DNA from: Segatella buccae ATCC 33574
Lineage (GTDB): Bacteria > Bacteroidota > Bacteroidia > Bacteroidales > Bacteroidaceae
Direction of reading: 5' to 3'
Length of the DNA: 42,875 bases
Assembly: GCF_000184945.1 (NCBI RefSeq)
Contig: NZ_GL586311.1
Coordinates: forward strand, 1,333,903 to 1,376,777
The notes beneath the pieces are model-generated. The model was not told where the DNA came from. It was given only the letters and a program-made list of their open reading frames with translations, and searched no databases. This document shows, piece by piece, positions 16,834 to 24,787 of the stretch (its first letter is position 1; every line of letters begins with the position of its first letter). Made by a program: the position numbers and the translations under genes.

Positions 16834-18933
16834 TTGGCAAGCCTTTTAGACCAAGACATCATGTATCTTCCGGGGGTGGGCCCCCGAAGAAAGGAGATTC
16901 TGAGCAGGGAGCTTGGAATCAACACCTATGGTGATTTGTCTGAATACTACCCTTACAAATACGTTGACCGGAGCCGGCTCTACACCATCGACGAGCTCAC
17001 CGCCGACATGCCTTTCGTACAACTCAAGGGCCGGATACTCAGTTTCGACGAGTTTGTCATGGGGCCGAGAAAAAAGCGTATCGTGGCCCATTTCAGCGAC
17101 GGGCACGGAGTGGTGGACTTGGTGTGGTTCAACGGCACCAAATATGTGTACGATTCCTACAAGACCGGCACCGACTACATCGTGTTCGGCAAGCCCGGTA
17201 TCTTTGGCGGGCGTTACCAGTTCGTACATCCCGACATAGACGATGCTTCCAAACTGCAACTCTCCGAGATGGGCATGCAGCCTTACTACTCCACCACGGA
17301 GAAAATGAAGAAGGCAAACTTCACCTCACGGAGCATAGAGAAAATCACCAAAACGCTCATCGAGAAACTCTCTCCCCAACTGCCGGAGACGCTTCCCGAC
17401 TTCATACTCAACCGTCTTCATCTCGTCTCCCGCCCCCAGGCACTCCGCTGGATTCACTATCCCAAGAATGCCGATGAGATGCAGCGTGCCCGTCTGCGAC
17501 TGAAGTTTGAAGAGCTCTTCTACGTGCAGCTCAACATTCTGCGCTACGCCAGCGACAATCGCCGCAAATACCGGGGCTACGTGTTCAACCGTGTGGGGGA
17601 CATCTTCAACGGTTTCTATCGCCACAACCTGCCTTTTCCGCTCACGGGAGCACAGAAGCGTGTGATGCACGAGATTCGCGCCGACATGGGTAGCGGACGA
17701 CAGATGAACCGCCTGTTGCAGGGCGATGTGGGCTCGGGCAAGACGCTCGTGGCCCTGATGTCGATGCTCATTGCACTCGACAACGGTTTTCAGGCTTGCA
17801 TCATGGCCCCTACGGAAATCCTCGCCGAACAGCACCTGCACACCATCAAGGATTTTCTGAAGGGTATGGACATACGGGTGGAACTGCTCACGGGCATCGT
17901 AAAGGGCAAAAAGAGGAAAGAAGTGCTGGCCGGACTACTCGATGGCAGCATCCACATCGCCGTGGGCACACATGCCCTCATCGAAGACACCGTGCAGTTC
18001 AGGCAGCTCGGACTGGCTGTCGTCGACGAACAACACCGATTCGGCGTGGCCCAACGGGCCAAACTGTGGGCCAAGAACGAGAATCCGCCGCACGTGCTCG
18101 TGATGACGGCTACACCCATCCCGCGCACGCTGGCCATGACCATCTATGGCGATCTCGACGTGAGTGTCATAGACGAACTGCCGCCGGGGCGCAAACCCAT
18201 ACAGACCATTCACAAGTATGACAACCAGACGACAAGCCTATATCAGGGCATCCGCCAACAGATAGCCGAAGGCCGGCAGGTGTATATTGTGTTTCCGCTC
18301 ATCAAGGAAAGCGAAAAAATGGACCTCAAAAATCTTGAAGAAGGCTACGAGGCACTCAAAGATGTATTTCCGGGCTACCGCATGAGCAAGGTACACGGAC
18401 GGATGAAGGCGGCCGAAAAGGAGGAGGAGATGCAGAAGTTTGTGAAAGGGGAGACACAGATACTCGTAGCCACGACGGTCATCGAGGTAGGGGTCAATGT
18501 GCCCAACGCCTCGGTCATGGTCATTCTCGACGCCCAGCGGTTCGGTCTGTCCCAGCTCCACCAACTGCGTGGGCGTGTGGGGCGCGGAGCCGACCAGAGC
18601 TATTGCATCCTCGTGACCAACTACCAGCTGTCCGCCGAGACGCGCAAGCGTATCGACATCATGTGCGACACCAACGACGGGTTCCGCATAGCCGAGGCCG
18701 ACTTGAAGCTCCGTGGCCCGGGCGACCTTGAGGGAACCCAGCAGAGTGGCATCGCCTTCGACCTGAAAATAGCCGACATTGCCCGAGACGGACAGATCAT
18801 CCAACTGGCCCGGGACGAGGCACAGAAGATTATTGAAGATGACCCGAAATGTGAAAAAAGCATCTACCAGATTCTATGGAACAGGCTCCGGGAACTGCGT
18901 AAAACCAATGTCAACTGGGCGGCTATCTCTTGA
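16834..18933 (+). CDS. recG: ATP-dependent DNA helicase RecG
   Basis: A 699-aa branch-migration helicase that remodels stalled forks and Holliday junctions. The N-terminal wedge region starts YLPGVGPRR and has the OB-fold part (about 60-160). The helicase core has Walker A GDVGSGKT, the DExH-like VVDEQHRFG, motif III MTATPIPRTLAMT, and motifs V/VI including TTVIEVGVNVPNA and QLRGRVGRG, followed by the RecG C-terminal region. The start is TTG (16834), which gives MASLLDQDIMYLPGVGP and fits family length; the ATG at 16861 would cut into the conserved start. Two of three consecutive genes here thus use non-ATG starts. Confidence 0.95.
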   Translation: MASLLDQDIMYLPGVGPRRKEILSRELGINTYGDLSEYYPYKYVDRSRLYTIDELTADMPFVQLKGRILSFDEFVMGPRKKRIVAHFSDGHGVVDLVWFNGTKYVYDSYKTGTDYIVFGKPGIFGGRYQFVHPDIDDASKLQLSEMGMQPYYSTTEKMKKANFTSRSIEKITKTLIEKLSPQLPETLPDFILNRLHLVSRPQALRWIHYPKNADEMQRARLRLKFEELFYVQLNILRYASDNRRKYRGYVFNRVGDIFNGFYRHNLPFPLTGAQKRVMHEIRADMGSGRQMNRLLQGDVGSGKTLVALMSMLIALDNGFQACIMAPTEILAEQHLHTIKDFLKGMDIRVELLTGIVKGKKRKEVLAGLLDGSIHIAVGTHALIEDTVQFRQLGLAVVDEQHRFGVAQRAKLWAKNENPPHVLVMTATPIPRTLAMTIYGDLDVSVIDELPPGRKPIQTIHKYDNQTTSLYQGIRQQIAEGRQVYIVFPLIKESEKMDLKNLEEGYEALKDVFPGYRMSKVHGRMKAAEKEEEMQKFVKGETQILVATTVIEVGVNVPNASVMVILDAQRFGLSQLHQLRGRVGRGADQSYCILVTNYQLSAETRKRIDIMCDTNDGFRIAEADLKLRGPGDLEGTQQSGIAFDLKIADIARDGQIIQLARDEAQKIIEDDPKCEKSIYQILWNRLRELRKTNVNWAAIS

Positions 18934-19008
18934 GTTGGAAACATAATGGGAATGTTAAAGTAGTCCTAAAAAACTGTTAAGAAGATAGGCGCATTGGTAT
19001 TTTTTTGC

Positions 19009-19016
19009 TATCTTTG
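19009..19016 (+). promoter_or_regulatory. -7 box for the M23 peptidase gene
   Basis: TATCTTTG fits TAnnTTTG about 100 nt upstream of the start. A TTG (18994-18996) is only 12 bp away, so the -33 element is not clear. The leader is long; a short stem (CGTTG/CAACG, 19036-19062 region) precedes a T-run, but is too weak to call an attenuator. Confidence 0.5.
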
Positions 19017-19119
19017 CAACGTCTTTTGATAAATCGTTGCATTTTTGTTTGAAATCAACGGCTTTTTAGACTAGGATGTGTTTGTTTATCCGGTCTGACT
19101 TAAACCTAAAAAAATAGAA

Positions 19120-20067
19120 ATGAATTTAAGGAAATATTTAAAGAAAGTTTCGATCGTTTCATTGTTTGCGCTCACGGCTGTGCCCGTGGCAGGTCAAGAC
19201 CTTCTTGCCCGCCAAGCTCCGGTAGACCGCAGGATGAAGGCTGTCGATACCATCGTCCTGAAACAAACCATCATCAAAGAAAATACGGAGTCGCCGGCAG
19301 CACAGCTCTACGACGATTGGTCCAACCGCTACGCCCATCGTGCCACTCAAGTGCCCGACTCTTTCCGCATAGATCTTCGCCATTTCTGTATGCCCACACC
19401 CAGCCGCGTGGTGACAAGCAACTTCGGTTCCCGCTGGGGCCGCCAACACAAAGGGTTGGACATCAAGGTTTATATCGGCGATACCATCCGCGCAGCGTTC
19501 AGCGGCAAGGTGCGCGTAGTGAAATATGAAGGCGGAGGCTACGGCAAGTACATTGTCATTCGCCATAACAACGGACTGGAAACAATCTACGGCCACCTCT
19601 CCAAGCAGCTTGTGGCGGAAGACCAGACTGTCAGGGCAGGCGAGCCGATCGGGCTTGGCGGCAACACGGGACGAAGCACCGGTTCGCATCTTCACTTTGA
19701 AACCCGCCTTTGCGGAGTGGCTCTCAACCCCGCACTGATGTTCGATTTCCGCAATCAGGATGTTGTTTCCGATTTCTACGTCTATATCAAGAGCAATTAC
19801 GAGCACGAGTCTGCTGAGGCCACCCGCCTGCGTGGTAAGGTGGGCAACGGTGGCTACAACCGCGACGAGGTGCAGGGTGAGTTGGCAAACAATAGCAATG
19901 CCAACTTCGACAGCAGTGCTGATATGCGCTACCACAAGGTCAAGAGCGGCGAAACGCTTGCCTCGATTGCCGAAAAGCGTGGTGTGACGATCGACACCAT
20001 CTGCAAGCTCAACCACATCACCAAGGGCAAAGCTGTTCGCCCCGGACAGATACTCAGATACTCATAA
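19120..20067 (+). CDS. M23 family metallopeptidase with C-terminal LysM domain
   Basis: A 315-aa exported protein with a signal peptide (about 1-25, ending VAG before QDLL). The central LytM/M23 domain (about 95-210) has the zinc motifs HKGLDIK and HLHFE and the GYGKYIVIRH-GLETIYGHL core, so all catalytic ligands appear present. The C-terminal LysM domain (about 269-315, YHKVKSGETLASIAEKRGV to VRPGQILRYS) binds peptidoglycan. It should cut peptide cross-links in the cell wall during growth or division. It stands alone, with its own promoter and a terminator at 20090-20120. Confidence 0.93.
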   Translation: MNLRKYLKKVSIVSLFALTAVPVAGQDLLARQAPVDRRMKAVDTIVLKQTIIKENTESPAAQLYDDWSNRYAHRATQVPDSFRIDLRHFCMPTPSRVVTSNFGSRWGRQHKGLDIKVYIGDTIRAAFSGKVRVVKYEGGGYGKYIVIRHNNGLETIYGHLSKQLVAEDQTVRAGEPIGLGGNTGRSTGSHLHFETRLCGVALNPALMFDFRNQDVVSDFYVYIKSNYEHESAEATRLRGKVGNGGYNRDEVQGELANNSNANFDSSADMRYHKVKSGETLASIAEKRGVTIDTICKLNHITKGKAVRPGQILRYS

Positions 20068-20089
20068 CCCTATTTATATTCCCATCGTG

Positions 20090-20120
20090 GCCCGCTACAC
20101 GGAAGTGCAGCGGGCTTTTT
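20090..20120 (+). terminator. Intrinsic terminator after M23 gene
   Basis: GCCCGCT (20090-20096) pairs with AGCGGGC (20109-20115), followed by five T. Confidence 0.85.
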
Positions 20121-20409
20121 CATATAGCCATTTTTCTTTCCCTTGCAGCAGTTTAAGCCCCATCTGTTCGCTGTTCTTCTTGCCGCGATGCCCACACCAC
20201 CATGTCTCCACTCCCTTTCCCCTCCTCAGCGTCTTCTGAACACGATTCATACACTGTCTTGCACATTTGTCTATAGTCCATAAAGCAGCCACAACGACAA
20301 TCCTCAATGCACGCGCAGGGCACGTAGAAGAGAGTGAGACGGAAAGCGAACCATGCCCTCATCCCCGGCCCTCTATCCCGGAACAAATGTCAAATAAAAT
20401 CGCATCTGA

Positions 20410-20441
20410 TTTGCATTTCCATCATTTTCGTCGTATCTTTG
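20410..20441 (+). promoter_or_regulatory. Strong orphan Bacteroidetes-type promoter
   Basis: TTTG (20410-20413), 20 bp, TATCTTTG (20434-20441): both elements match the consensus. Transcription would start near 20448, yet no gene follows on this strand for about 1.5 kb; the next plus-strand gene (serpin) has its own promoter. Confidence 0.65.
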
Positions 20442-20448
20442 CAATAGC

Positions 20449-20478
20449 AAGGGGAGCACACAAGTGTCCCCCTTTTTG
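20449..20478 (+). terminator. Hairpin with T-run directly after the orphan promoter
   Basis: AAGGGGA-g-CAC (20449-20459) pairs with GTG-T-CCCC-c-TT (20464-20474) with single-base bulges and loop ACAA, followed by TTTTTGG. It would stop the RNA after about 30 nt. Confidence 0.6.
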
Positions 20479-20574
20479 GTTTCTCCCGACATTTCTGCTT
20501 CCCACTACAGCCCTTTGACCTTACAAAATGGCCACTTTCGCGTCCTCACTCGGCCTCTTTCAGCTTCTGACTAC

Positions 20575-20600
20575 GGCCCTTTCGCAAAGTCGTTTGGGCT
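20575..20600 (+). repeat. Interspersed repeat, copy C
   Basis: Matches the minus strand of 6909-6934 at 23 of 26 positions, and copy A more weakly. Confidence 0.55.
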
Positions 20601-20882
20601 TAGTGGGAAAATTGATGGGGCGGATGGGGCAAATGAGTCGGATATTGTTAGAGAGTCAATGGATAGGGGAATTTTTGTGTGTCAGGCTTTTTCGAAAGTT
20701 TTAATAGTTCGTGCTATAGGGAGAGCCTCCCCCGGCCCCTCCGGAGGAGGGGAGGGATTCGAGGGATATAGGCTGCTTAAGTTCCCTAAGTTAGGGCTCT
20801 AGGGGGCTGGGCAAGTTGTGGATAGAGGTGTTGGGTGTTAGGCGATGATGGGTGTTAATGATAAGTAATGTGCACAATGCTT

Positions 20883-21668
20883 TTATGTCAGCAGGTAGAA
20901 ACAGGAGGTGGAGAAGAGGTTGCGGAGATACTTGATGCGCGAGAGGGTGGCGGGGAGTCGTCGGGGAGTGAGGCCGAACTTCTGCTTGTAGTGGGGATTG
21001 ATCAGCCACAGCTGCCGGTCGATGACGCGGAAATGGCAGGTGCGGAGTGCTTTCTCAAACCGTTCGACGGGTGTCCGGCAGCATTTGATGTCGAGCAGTT
21101 CGGCGACGGTACCCTCGTTCTCTTTGGCCAAGTGGCGCAGGATGGCTGTATAAAGCCTGTTGGGCAGCAGATGAATGAAAGGCAACTTGGCGCACCACCT
21201 GCTTTGGCATATCTGCTGGTGTCCGCCAAAAGGCATCTGCCAAGCCGGAAAGGCAGCAAAGAGAATTCCTTGCTCTTTCAGAAAGTGGCGGATGTGGGAG
21301 AGGAAGGTCTCTTTCGCAGCAATGTGTTCTATCACATCGTGCAGGATGATGATGTCGTATTTTTTCTCTTCGTTTTCGGGAACAGGGGCTTCGAGAAAGT
21401 TGCAGCAGACGAAAGTGCCCTGCTGTTGGTGCCGGGCAAAGAAGTTGTGGGCTTGGTCGATGCGGCATTGTGCGAGGTCGATGCCGGTGACTGTGCAGCC
21501 GAGCCGGGCAAAGGGAAATAGATTGCCGCCCTCGCCGCAACCTATTTCCAGCACCCGCTCCGGACCTGTTATTTTCTTGAAACGTTCGATGTAAGGCAGA
21601 TAGTATACTTGTGCCGTGGTGGCAGATTCGGTGAAATAGGTTGCTCTGTCGGTGTGTCTTTGTTGCAT
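20883..21668 (-). CDS. Class I SAM-dependent methyltransferase
   Basis: A 261-aa cytoplasmic methyltransferase. Motif I is VLEIGCGEGGNLFPFARLG (about 39-57), motif II is the acidic TGIDLAQCRID, and the post-motif region reads YDIIILHDVIEHI, typical of methyltransferase family 11/23 enzymes. The C-terminal third (about 150-261) carries substrate-specific sequence rich in aromatic and basic residues that I cannot assign. Small-molecule, lipid or sugar targets are possible. It stands alone; no biosynthetic neighbours help. A perfect 12-bp inverted repeat just before its start codon suggests specific control. Confidence 0.85.
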   Translation of the reverse strand: MQQRHTDRATYFTESATTAQVYYLPYIERFKKITGPERVLEIGCGEGGNLFPFARLGCTVTGIDLAQCRIDQAHNFFARHQQQGTFVCCNFLEAPVPENEEKKYDIIILHDVIEHIAAKETFLSHIRHFLKEQGILFAAFPAWQMPFGGHQQICQSRWCAKLPFIHLLPNRLYTAILRHLAKENEGTVAELLDIKCCRTPVERFEKALRTCHFRVIDRQLWLINPHYKQKFGLTPRRLPATLSRIKYLRNLFSTSCFYLLT

Positions 21669-21671
21669 GGT

Positions 21672-21725
21672 TGAAGTCTTTTATGCTTATTATATAAATG
21701 ATACCGGGATGGGTAAAAGACTTCA
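21672..21725 (-). promoter_or_regulatory. Perfect 12-bp inverted repeat before methyltransferase gene
   Basis: TGAAGTCTTTTA (21672-21683) and TAAAAGACTTCA (21714-21725) are exact reverse complements with arm centres 42 bp apart. One arm ends 3 nt from the start codon at 21668. It may be an operator pair or an mRNA hairpin that masks the start. Confidence 0.55.
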
Positions 21726-21815
21726 CGACAAACTGTTAAATGATTAAAAAACACTCTTTGTCTTTTTTACTGTCAGTATTTGGCCGTATATAGCTGCAAT
21801 TTAATGCATAAGACG

Positions 21816-21847
21816 CTTGCTTTTTTGCGAAATAATCCATAACTTTG
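21816..21847 (+). promoter_or_regulatory. Serpin promoter
   Basis: CTTG (21816-21819), 20 bp, TAACTTTG (21840-21847). The -7 box matches fully and the -33 at three of four bases. The leader would be about 130 nt. Confidence 0.55.
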
Positions 21848-21981
21848 CCACAGCGACATGGCTTTCAGCGGATATGAACATCTACTTTGTGCCGTGGGAG
21901 GAAGCGTCTCCTTCGCCCTCTTCCAAACCTAAGAAGGCTTTACCTCAACGTAACGACCATTGACTCAAAAATAGCATTGAC

Positions 21982-23253
21982 ATGAAAAAACGAATATCCT
22001 TTATCGCCTTGTCGGCCATGCTGACATCGATGATGCTGGCCGGATGCAGCACTTCGGAAGACGTCGACCACACCTACACCGGCAAGAAACTCTATGAGTT
22101 GGTGAAAATCAAGCTCAACGAAACCGAAAAGAAGTATGTGGAACGTAACAACGACTTCGCATTTAAGCTTTTCAGGAACGTTTCGGAAATGGAAAACAAG
22201 GAGCCGGGATTTCTTGTTTCGCCACTCAGTGTGACCTATGTTCTCGGAATGATCAACAATGGGGCTGCGGGCACCACGAGGGAAGAAATCAACAGCGTGC
22301 TCGGCTTCGGCAATGGCGATGCCGAGGCTGTCAACAACTTCTGCCGGAAACTCCTCACCGGCTCGCCCAATGTGGACAAAAGTGTGAAAATCAACATTGC
22401 AAATCTCGTTGAGGTGAGGAAAGACTGCAAACTGAAACCGGCTTTCAAGCAGACCGTCGAGGAGGCTTACGACGCGCGGGTGGAAAGTGCCGATTTCGAT
22501 GATCCGGGCACTGTGACGCACATCAATGACTGGTGTGCCAAGCAGACAAATGGGATGATTCCGCAGGTGCTGGACAGAGTGAGTCCTGAAACCGTAGCCC
22601 TTTTGCTCAATGCCATTTATTTTAAAGGTGTTTGGTATAGCCGGTTTAAGCCCCGAAACACTCGGAATGAAGTTTTCACGATGGCAGGTGGCAAGCAGTC
22701 GGAGGTGCAGATGATGCATCAGAGAGACATTTTCCTCTATAACACCAATGAGACTTATGCTACACTCAGCATGTCCTACGGGAATGGCGGCTATCGCATG
22801 TTGGTGCTCTTGCCCAACGACGGGAAGACCACCGGTGACGTGCTGGAGGCCATCAATAGTGATAAGTGGATTTCCAACCTCAACGGACTGCGCAATTATC
22901 AGGTGGATGTCAAGTTGCCCCGCTTCGAAACATCGACAAAAACGAACCTCAACGAGGTGCTCAAGGCATTAGGGGCAGGGAGTATGTTTGATGGGTACAA
23001 AGCCGATTTCAGCAACTTTTGTGAACTGTCGGCGCATGTTTCCAAAATCTTCCAATGTGCTAAAATCAAGGTCAACGAAGAGGGGTCTGAGGCGGCTGCG
23101 GTGACGGTAGGTGGGATGGAGACCACTGCTCCGGGCATGGGAGAGATTCCCACGGCCGTCTTTCATGCCAATCGTCCCTTTATCTACGCGATAACCGAAA
23201 ACACAACCGGTTCGATATATTTCATCGGTGTGTATGGAGGTGACGGGAAATAG
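21982..23253 (+). CDS. Serpin (serine protease inhibitor), lipoprotein
   Basis: A 423-aa serpin. The N-terminus MKKRISFIALSAMLTSMMLA-GC has a lipobox with Cys21/22, so it is likely anchored in the outer membrane. Serpin landmarks are present: NNDFAFKLFRNV, FLVSPLSVTYVLGMINNGAAG, NAIYFKGVWYSRF, and a C-terminal HANRPFIYAITENTTGSIYFIG. The hinge of the reactive centre loop (NEEGSEAAAVTV, 365-376) has the small residues needed for loop insertion, so it should be an active suicide inhibitor. By spacing, the scissile bond is near METTAPGMG, perhaps Thr-Ala, but this is uncertain. Miropin of Tannerella forsythia is a known related oral Bacteroidetes serpin. It may guard surface proteins from host or neighbour proteases. 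Confidence 0.93.
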   Translation: MKKRISFIALSAMLTSMMLAGCSTSEDVDHTYTGKKLYELVKIKLNETEKKYVERNNDFAFKLFRNVSEMENKEPGFLVSPLSVTYVLGMINNGAAGTTREEINSVLGFGNGDAEAVNNFCRKLLTGSPNVDKSVKINIANLVEVRKDCKLKPAFKQTVEEAYDARVESADFDDPGTVTHINDWCAKQTNGMIPQVLDRVSPETVALLLNAIYFKGVWYSRFKPRNTRNEVFTMAGGKQSEVQMMHQRDIFLYNTNETYATLSMSYGNGGYRMLVLLPNDGKTTGDVLEAINSDKWISNLNGLRNYQVDVKLPRFETSTKTNLNEVLKALGAGSMFDGYKADFSNFCELSAHVSKIFQCAKIKVNEEGSEAAAVTVGGMETTAPGMGEIPTAVFHANRPFIYAITENTTGSIYFIGVYGGDGK

Positions 23254-23301
23254 CCGCTTTTACCGGTGACCCGGGAGCCGGGGGGGCTTCCGGACACAAA
23301 T

Positions 23302-23339
23302 AATCCCGTTTCAGTCTTGTCAGGACTTGAAACGGGATT
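23302..23339. terminator. Bidirectional terminator between serpin and nicotinamidase-like genes
   Basis: AATCCCGTTTCA (23302-23313) pairs perfectly with TGAAACGGGATT (23328-23339); GTC/GAC extends the stem inward. It lies between convergent genes and can serve both. Confidence 0.75.
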
Positions 23340-23384
23340 GTTCGTATTTGTCGCCATCGGTGGTCCGGCGTGCAGGCCTGTCGT

Positions 23385-23954
23385 TTAAAGGGTGCGTATG
23401 CCGTTGGCCTCGATGTAGTGGCGCAACTCCGAGCCGTCGTCGAGCGAGGGGGAGTAGGCCGGAAGCAGGGTGAAGAGGTTTCGGCCATAGGTGGCGACCA
23501 TATCTTTCAGCGTGTTGAGCACGCAGATGTTGCCGGCAAGGCCGCAGAGATGGATATCAGTGATGCCTGAAGATCGGATAATGCCGTCCAGCGTTGTGGC
23601 CGACGGGGCGTTTTGCATGATGGAATATTCCTCCCGATGTGCCGAATTGCCTTTACGCAGCACGGTGAAAGGCGCACCGGCCTTGTTGCAGGCAGCGAGC
23701 AGACGGTCGGGGATGGTTGCGCCCACGGAGTTTTGCACGCAGTGAAGAGGCCAGGGGCCGCCCTCGGCGGCAAACGAACAGTGGTGATAGGGGGGCCAGT
23801 CGGTGGTGGCGACGATGGCGGCATAGTTCTTGCCGTGTTTTTCCACGTATTCGGCCAGTCCGCTCATGGCCTCCGCGGCATGGGGGACGGGGAGCGAACC
23901 GCTGATGAAATCTATCTGTGGGTCGATGATCAAGAGGAGTTTGGACTTTTCCAT
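23385..23954 (-). CDS. Isochorismatase-family hydrolase, nicotinamidase-like
   Basis: A 189-aa cysteine hydrolase. The catalytic triad is visible: Asp11 (LLIIDPQIDF), Lys101 (LRKGNSAH) and Cys144 (AGNICVLNT). The section DWPPYHHCSF and WPLHCVQNS aligns with the metal-site region of PncA nicotinamidases, which turn nicotinamide into nicotinate for NAD salvage. The His that usually follows the Asp by two (DxH) is Pro here (DWPP), while His57/58 and His71 remain, so metal binding and substrate may differ. It is 52 bp after the LpxH gene and may share its transcript. Confidence 0.82.
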   Translation of the reverse strand: MEKSKLLLIIDPQIDFISGSLPVPHAAEAMSGLAEYVEKHGKNYAAIVATTDWPPYHHCSFAAEGGPWPLHCVQNSVGATIPDRLLAACNKAGAPFTVLRKGNSAHREEYSIMQNAPSATTLDGIIRSSGITDIHLCGLAGNICVLNTLKDMVATYGRNLFTLLPAYSPSLDDGSELRHYIEANGIRTL

Positions 23955-24006
23955 GAGTGCTCTTACGATTATGGTTCTTTCACGGTTTCACGGCGTTCCG
24001 GTACCG

Positions 24007-24774
24007 TCAAGGTTGGCTTTCGCCCTCGATGTATTGTTCGAGGAACATGTGTTCGCCGTCGAATACGGCGTAGGAGAATTGCCATATCCAGTCGCCGAGA
24101 ATCATCATGCGCGTCTTCTTGCTCAGCATCAAGTCCAGTTCGATGTGCCGGTGTCCGTAGATGAAGTAGTCGATGTCCTTATGGTGCTGCATGTACTGCT
24201 TGGTGAAACGCACGAGAAACTCCTTGTTTTCTCCCATGTAGGGCGGTTCCTTGCCGTCGGCGCGCTTCATGCGGCTCTGTTTGGCCCAGTTGAGGCCGAG
24301 TGCCATGCCCCAACGGGGGTGCATGAAGTTGAGCAGTCGTTGGCAGGTGCGGTTGTGAAACATCTTCCGCAAGAATTTGAACTTGTTGTCAGGGTCGCCC
24401 AATCCGTCGCCGTGGGCAAGGAAAAACACCTTGCCGTAGATTTCGGTGGTTAGCGGACGGGTGTGTACGATGAGTCCGCATTCTTCTTCAAGATACCCGT
24501 AAGTCCACAAGTCGTGGTTGCCGGTGAAGAAATGCACCTCCACGCCCATGTCGGTCAGCTCGGAAAGTTTGCCGAGAAAGCGCGTGTACCCCTTCGGTAC
24601 AACATATTTATATTCGTTCCAGAAGTCGAACATATCGCCCAGCAGATAGATGGCGGAGGCTTTTCCCTTGATGCTGTCGAGGAAGCGCACGAGCCGGCGT
24701 TCATGCATTCTGCCGTGCGCGATGGCCAGCGAGCCGAGATGGGCGTCGGAGAGGAAATAAATGTTTTTTGTCAT
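24007..24774 (-). CDS. lpxH: UDP-2,3-diacylglucosamine diphosphatase (LpxH-type)
   Basis: A 255-aa metallophosphoesterase of lipid A synthesis that yields lipid X. Metal-site motifs appear in order: SDAHLG, GDMFDFW, TGNHDLW, AHGDGLG and YGHRH. The GHRH and the W-rich FDFWNEY region match LpxH rather than general phosphoesterases. The start at ATG 24774 (MTKNIYFLSDAHLG) is chosen because the longer frame overlaps the upstream gene. It is 13 bp after the MIP18-type gene, so the two are one operon. Confidence 0.9.
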   Translation of the reverse strand: MTKNIYFLSDAHLGSLAIAHGRMHERRLVRFLDSIKGKASAIYLLGDMFDFWNEYKYVVPKGYTRFLGKLSELTDMGVEVHFFTGNHDLWTYGYLEEECGLIVHTRPLTTEIYGKVFFLAHGDGLGDPDNKFKFLRKMFHNRTCQRLLNFMHPRWGMALGLNWAKQSRMKRADGKEPPYMGENKEFLVRFTKQYMQHHKDIDYFIYGHRHIELDLMLSKKTRMMILGDWIWQFSYAVFDGEHMFLEQYIEGESQP

Positions 24775-24787
24775 TAGCTTCGAGAGT

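Larger units (their letters stand above)
20121..20882. other. Non-coding region with repeat and orphan promoter
   Basis: Over 750 bp without a supportable gene. Small open frames exist on both strands, but none resembles a known family and some run through a terminator. The left part (20121-20400) shows nothing definite. It then holds a strong promoter (20410-20441) that leads straight into a hairpin, an interspersed-repeat copy (20575-20600), a second segment (20680-20720) resembling 205-240, a GC-rich hairpin (CCCCTCC against GGAGGAGGGG, about 20735-20755), and CCCTAA-G-TTAGGG (about 20783-20795). Confidence 0.6.
21669..21981. other. Divergent intergenic region, methyltransferase / serpin
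   Basis: A 313-bp gap between divergent genes. It contains the inverted repeat at 21672-21725 on the methyltransferase side, an AT-rich middle, and the serpin promoter at 21816-21847. No small gene is seen. Confidence 0.6.

Noticed and set aside
16846..18804. Several minus-strand frames opposite recG
   Set aside because: recG is certain from its motifs on the plus strand; these frames show no domains.
19017..19119. Attenuator in the M23 gene leader
   Set aside because: The stem is only five base pairs and the spacing to the T-run is loose.
20095..20802. Small frames between the M23 and methyltransferase genes
   Set aside because: One begins inside the M23 terminator, one spans the promoter and hairpin at 20410-20478, and none looks like a protein family. 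A decayed gene cannot be excluded.
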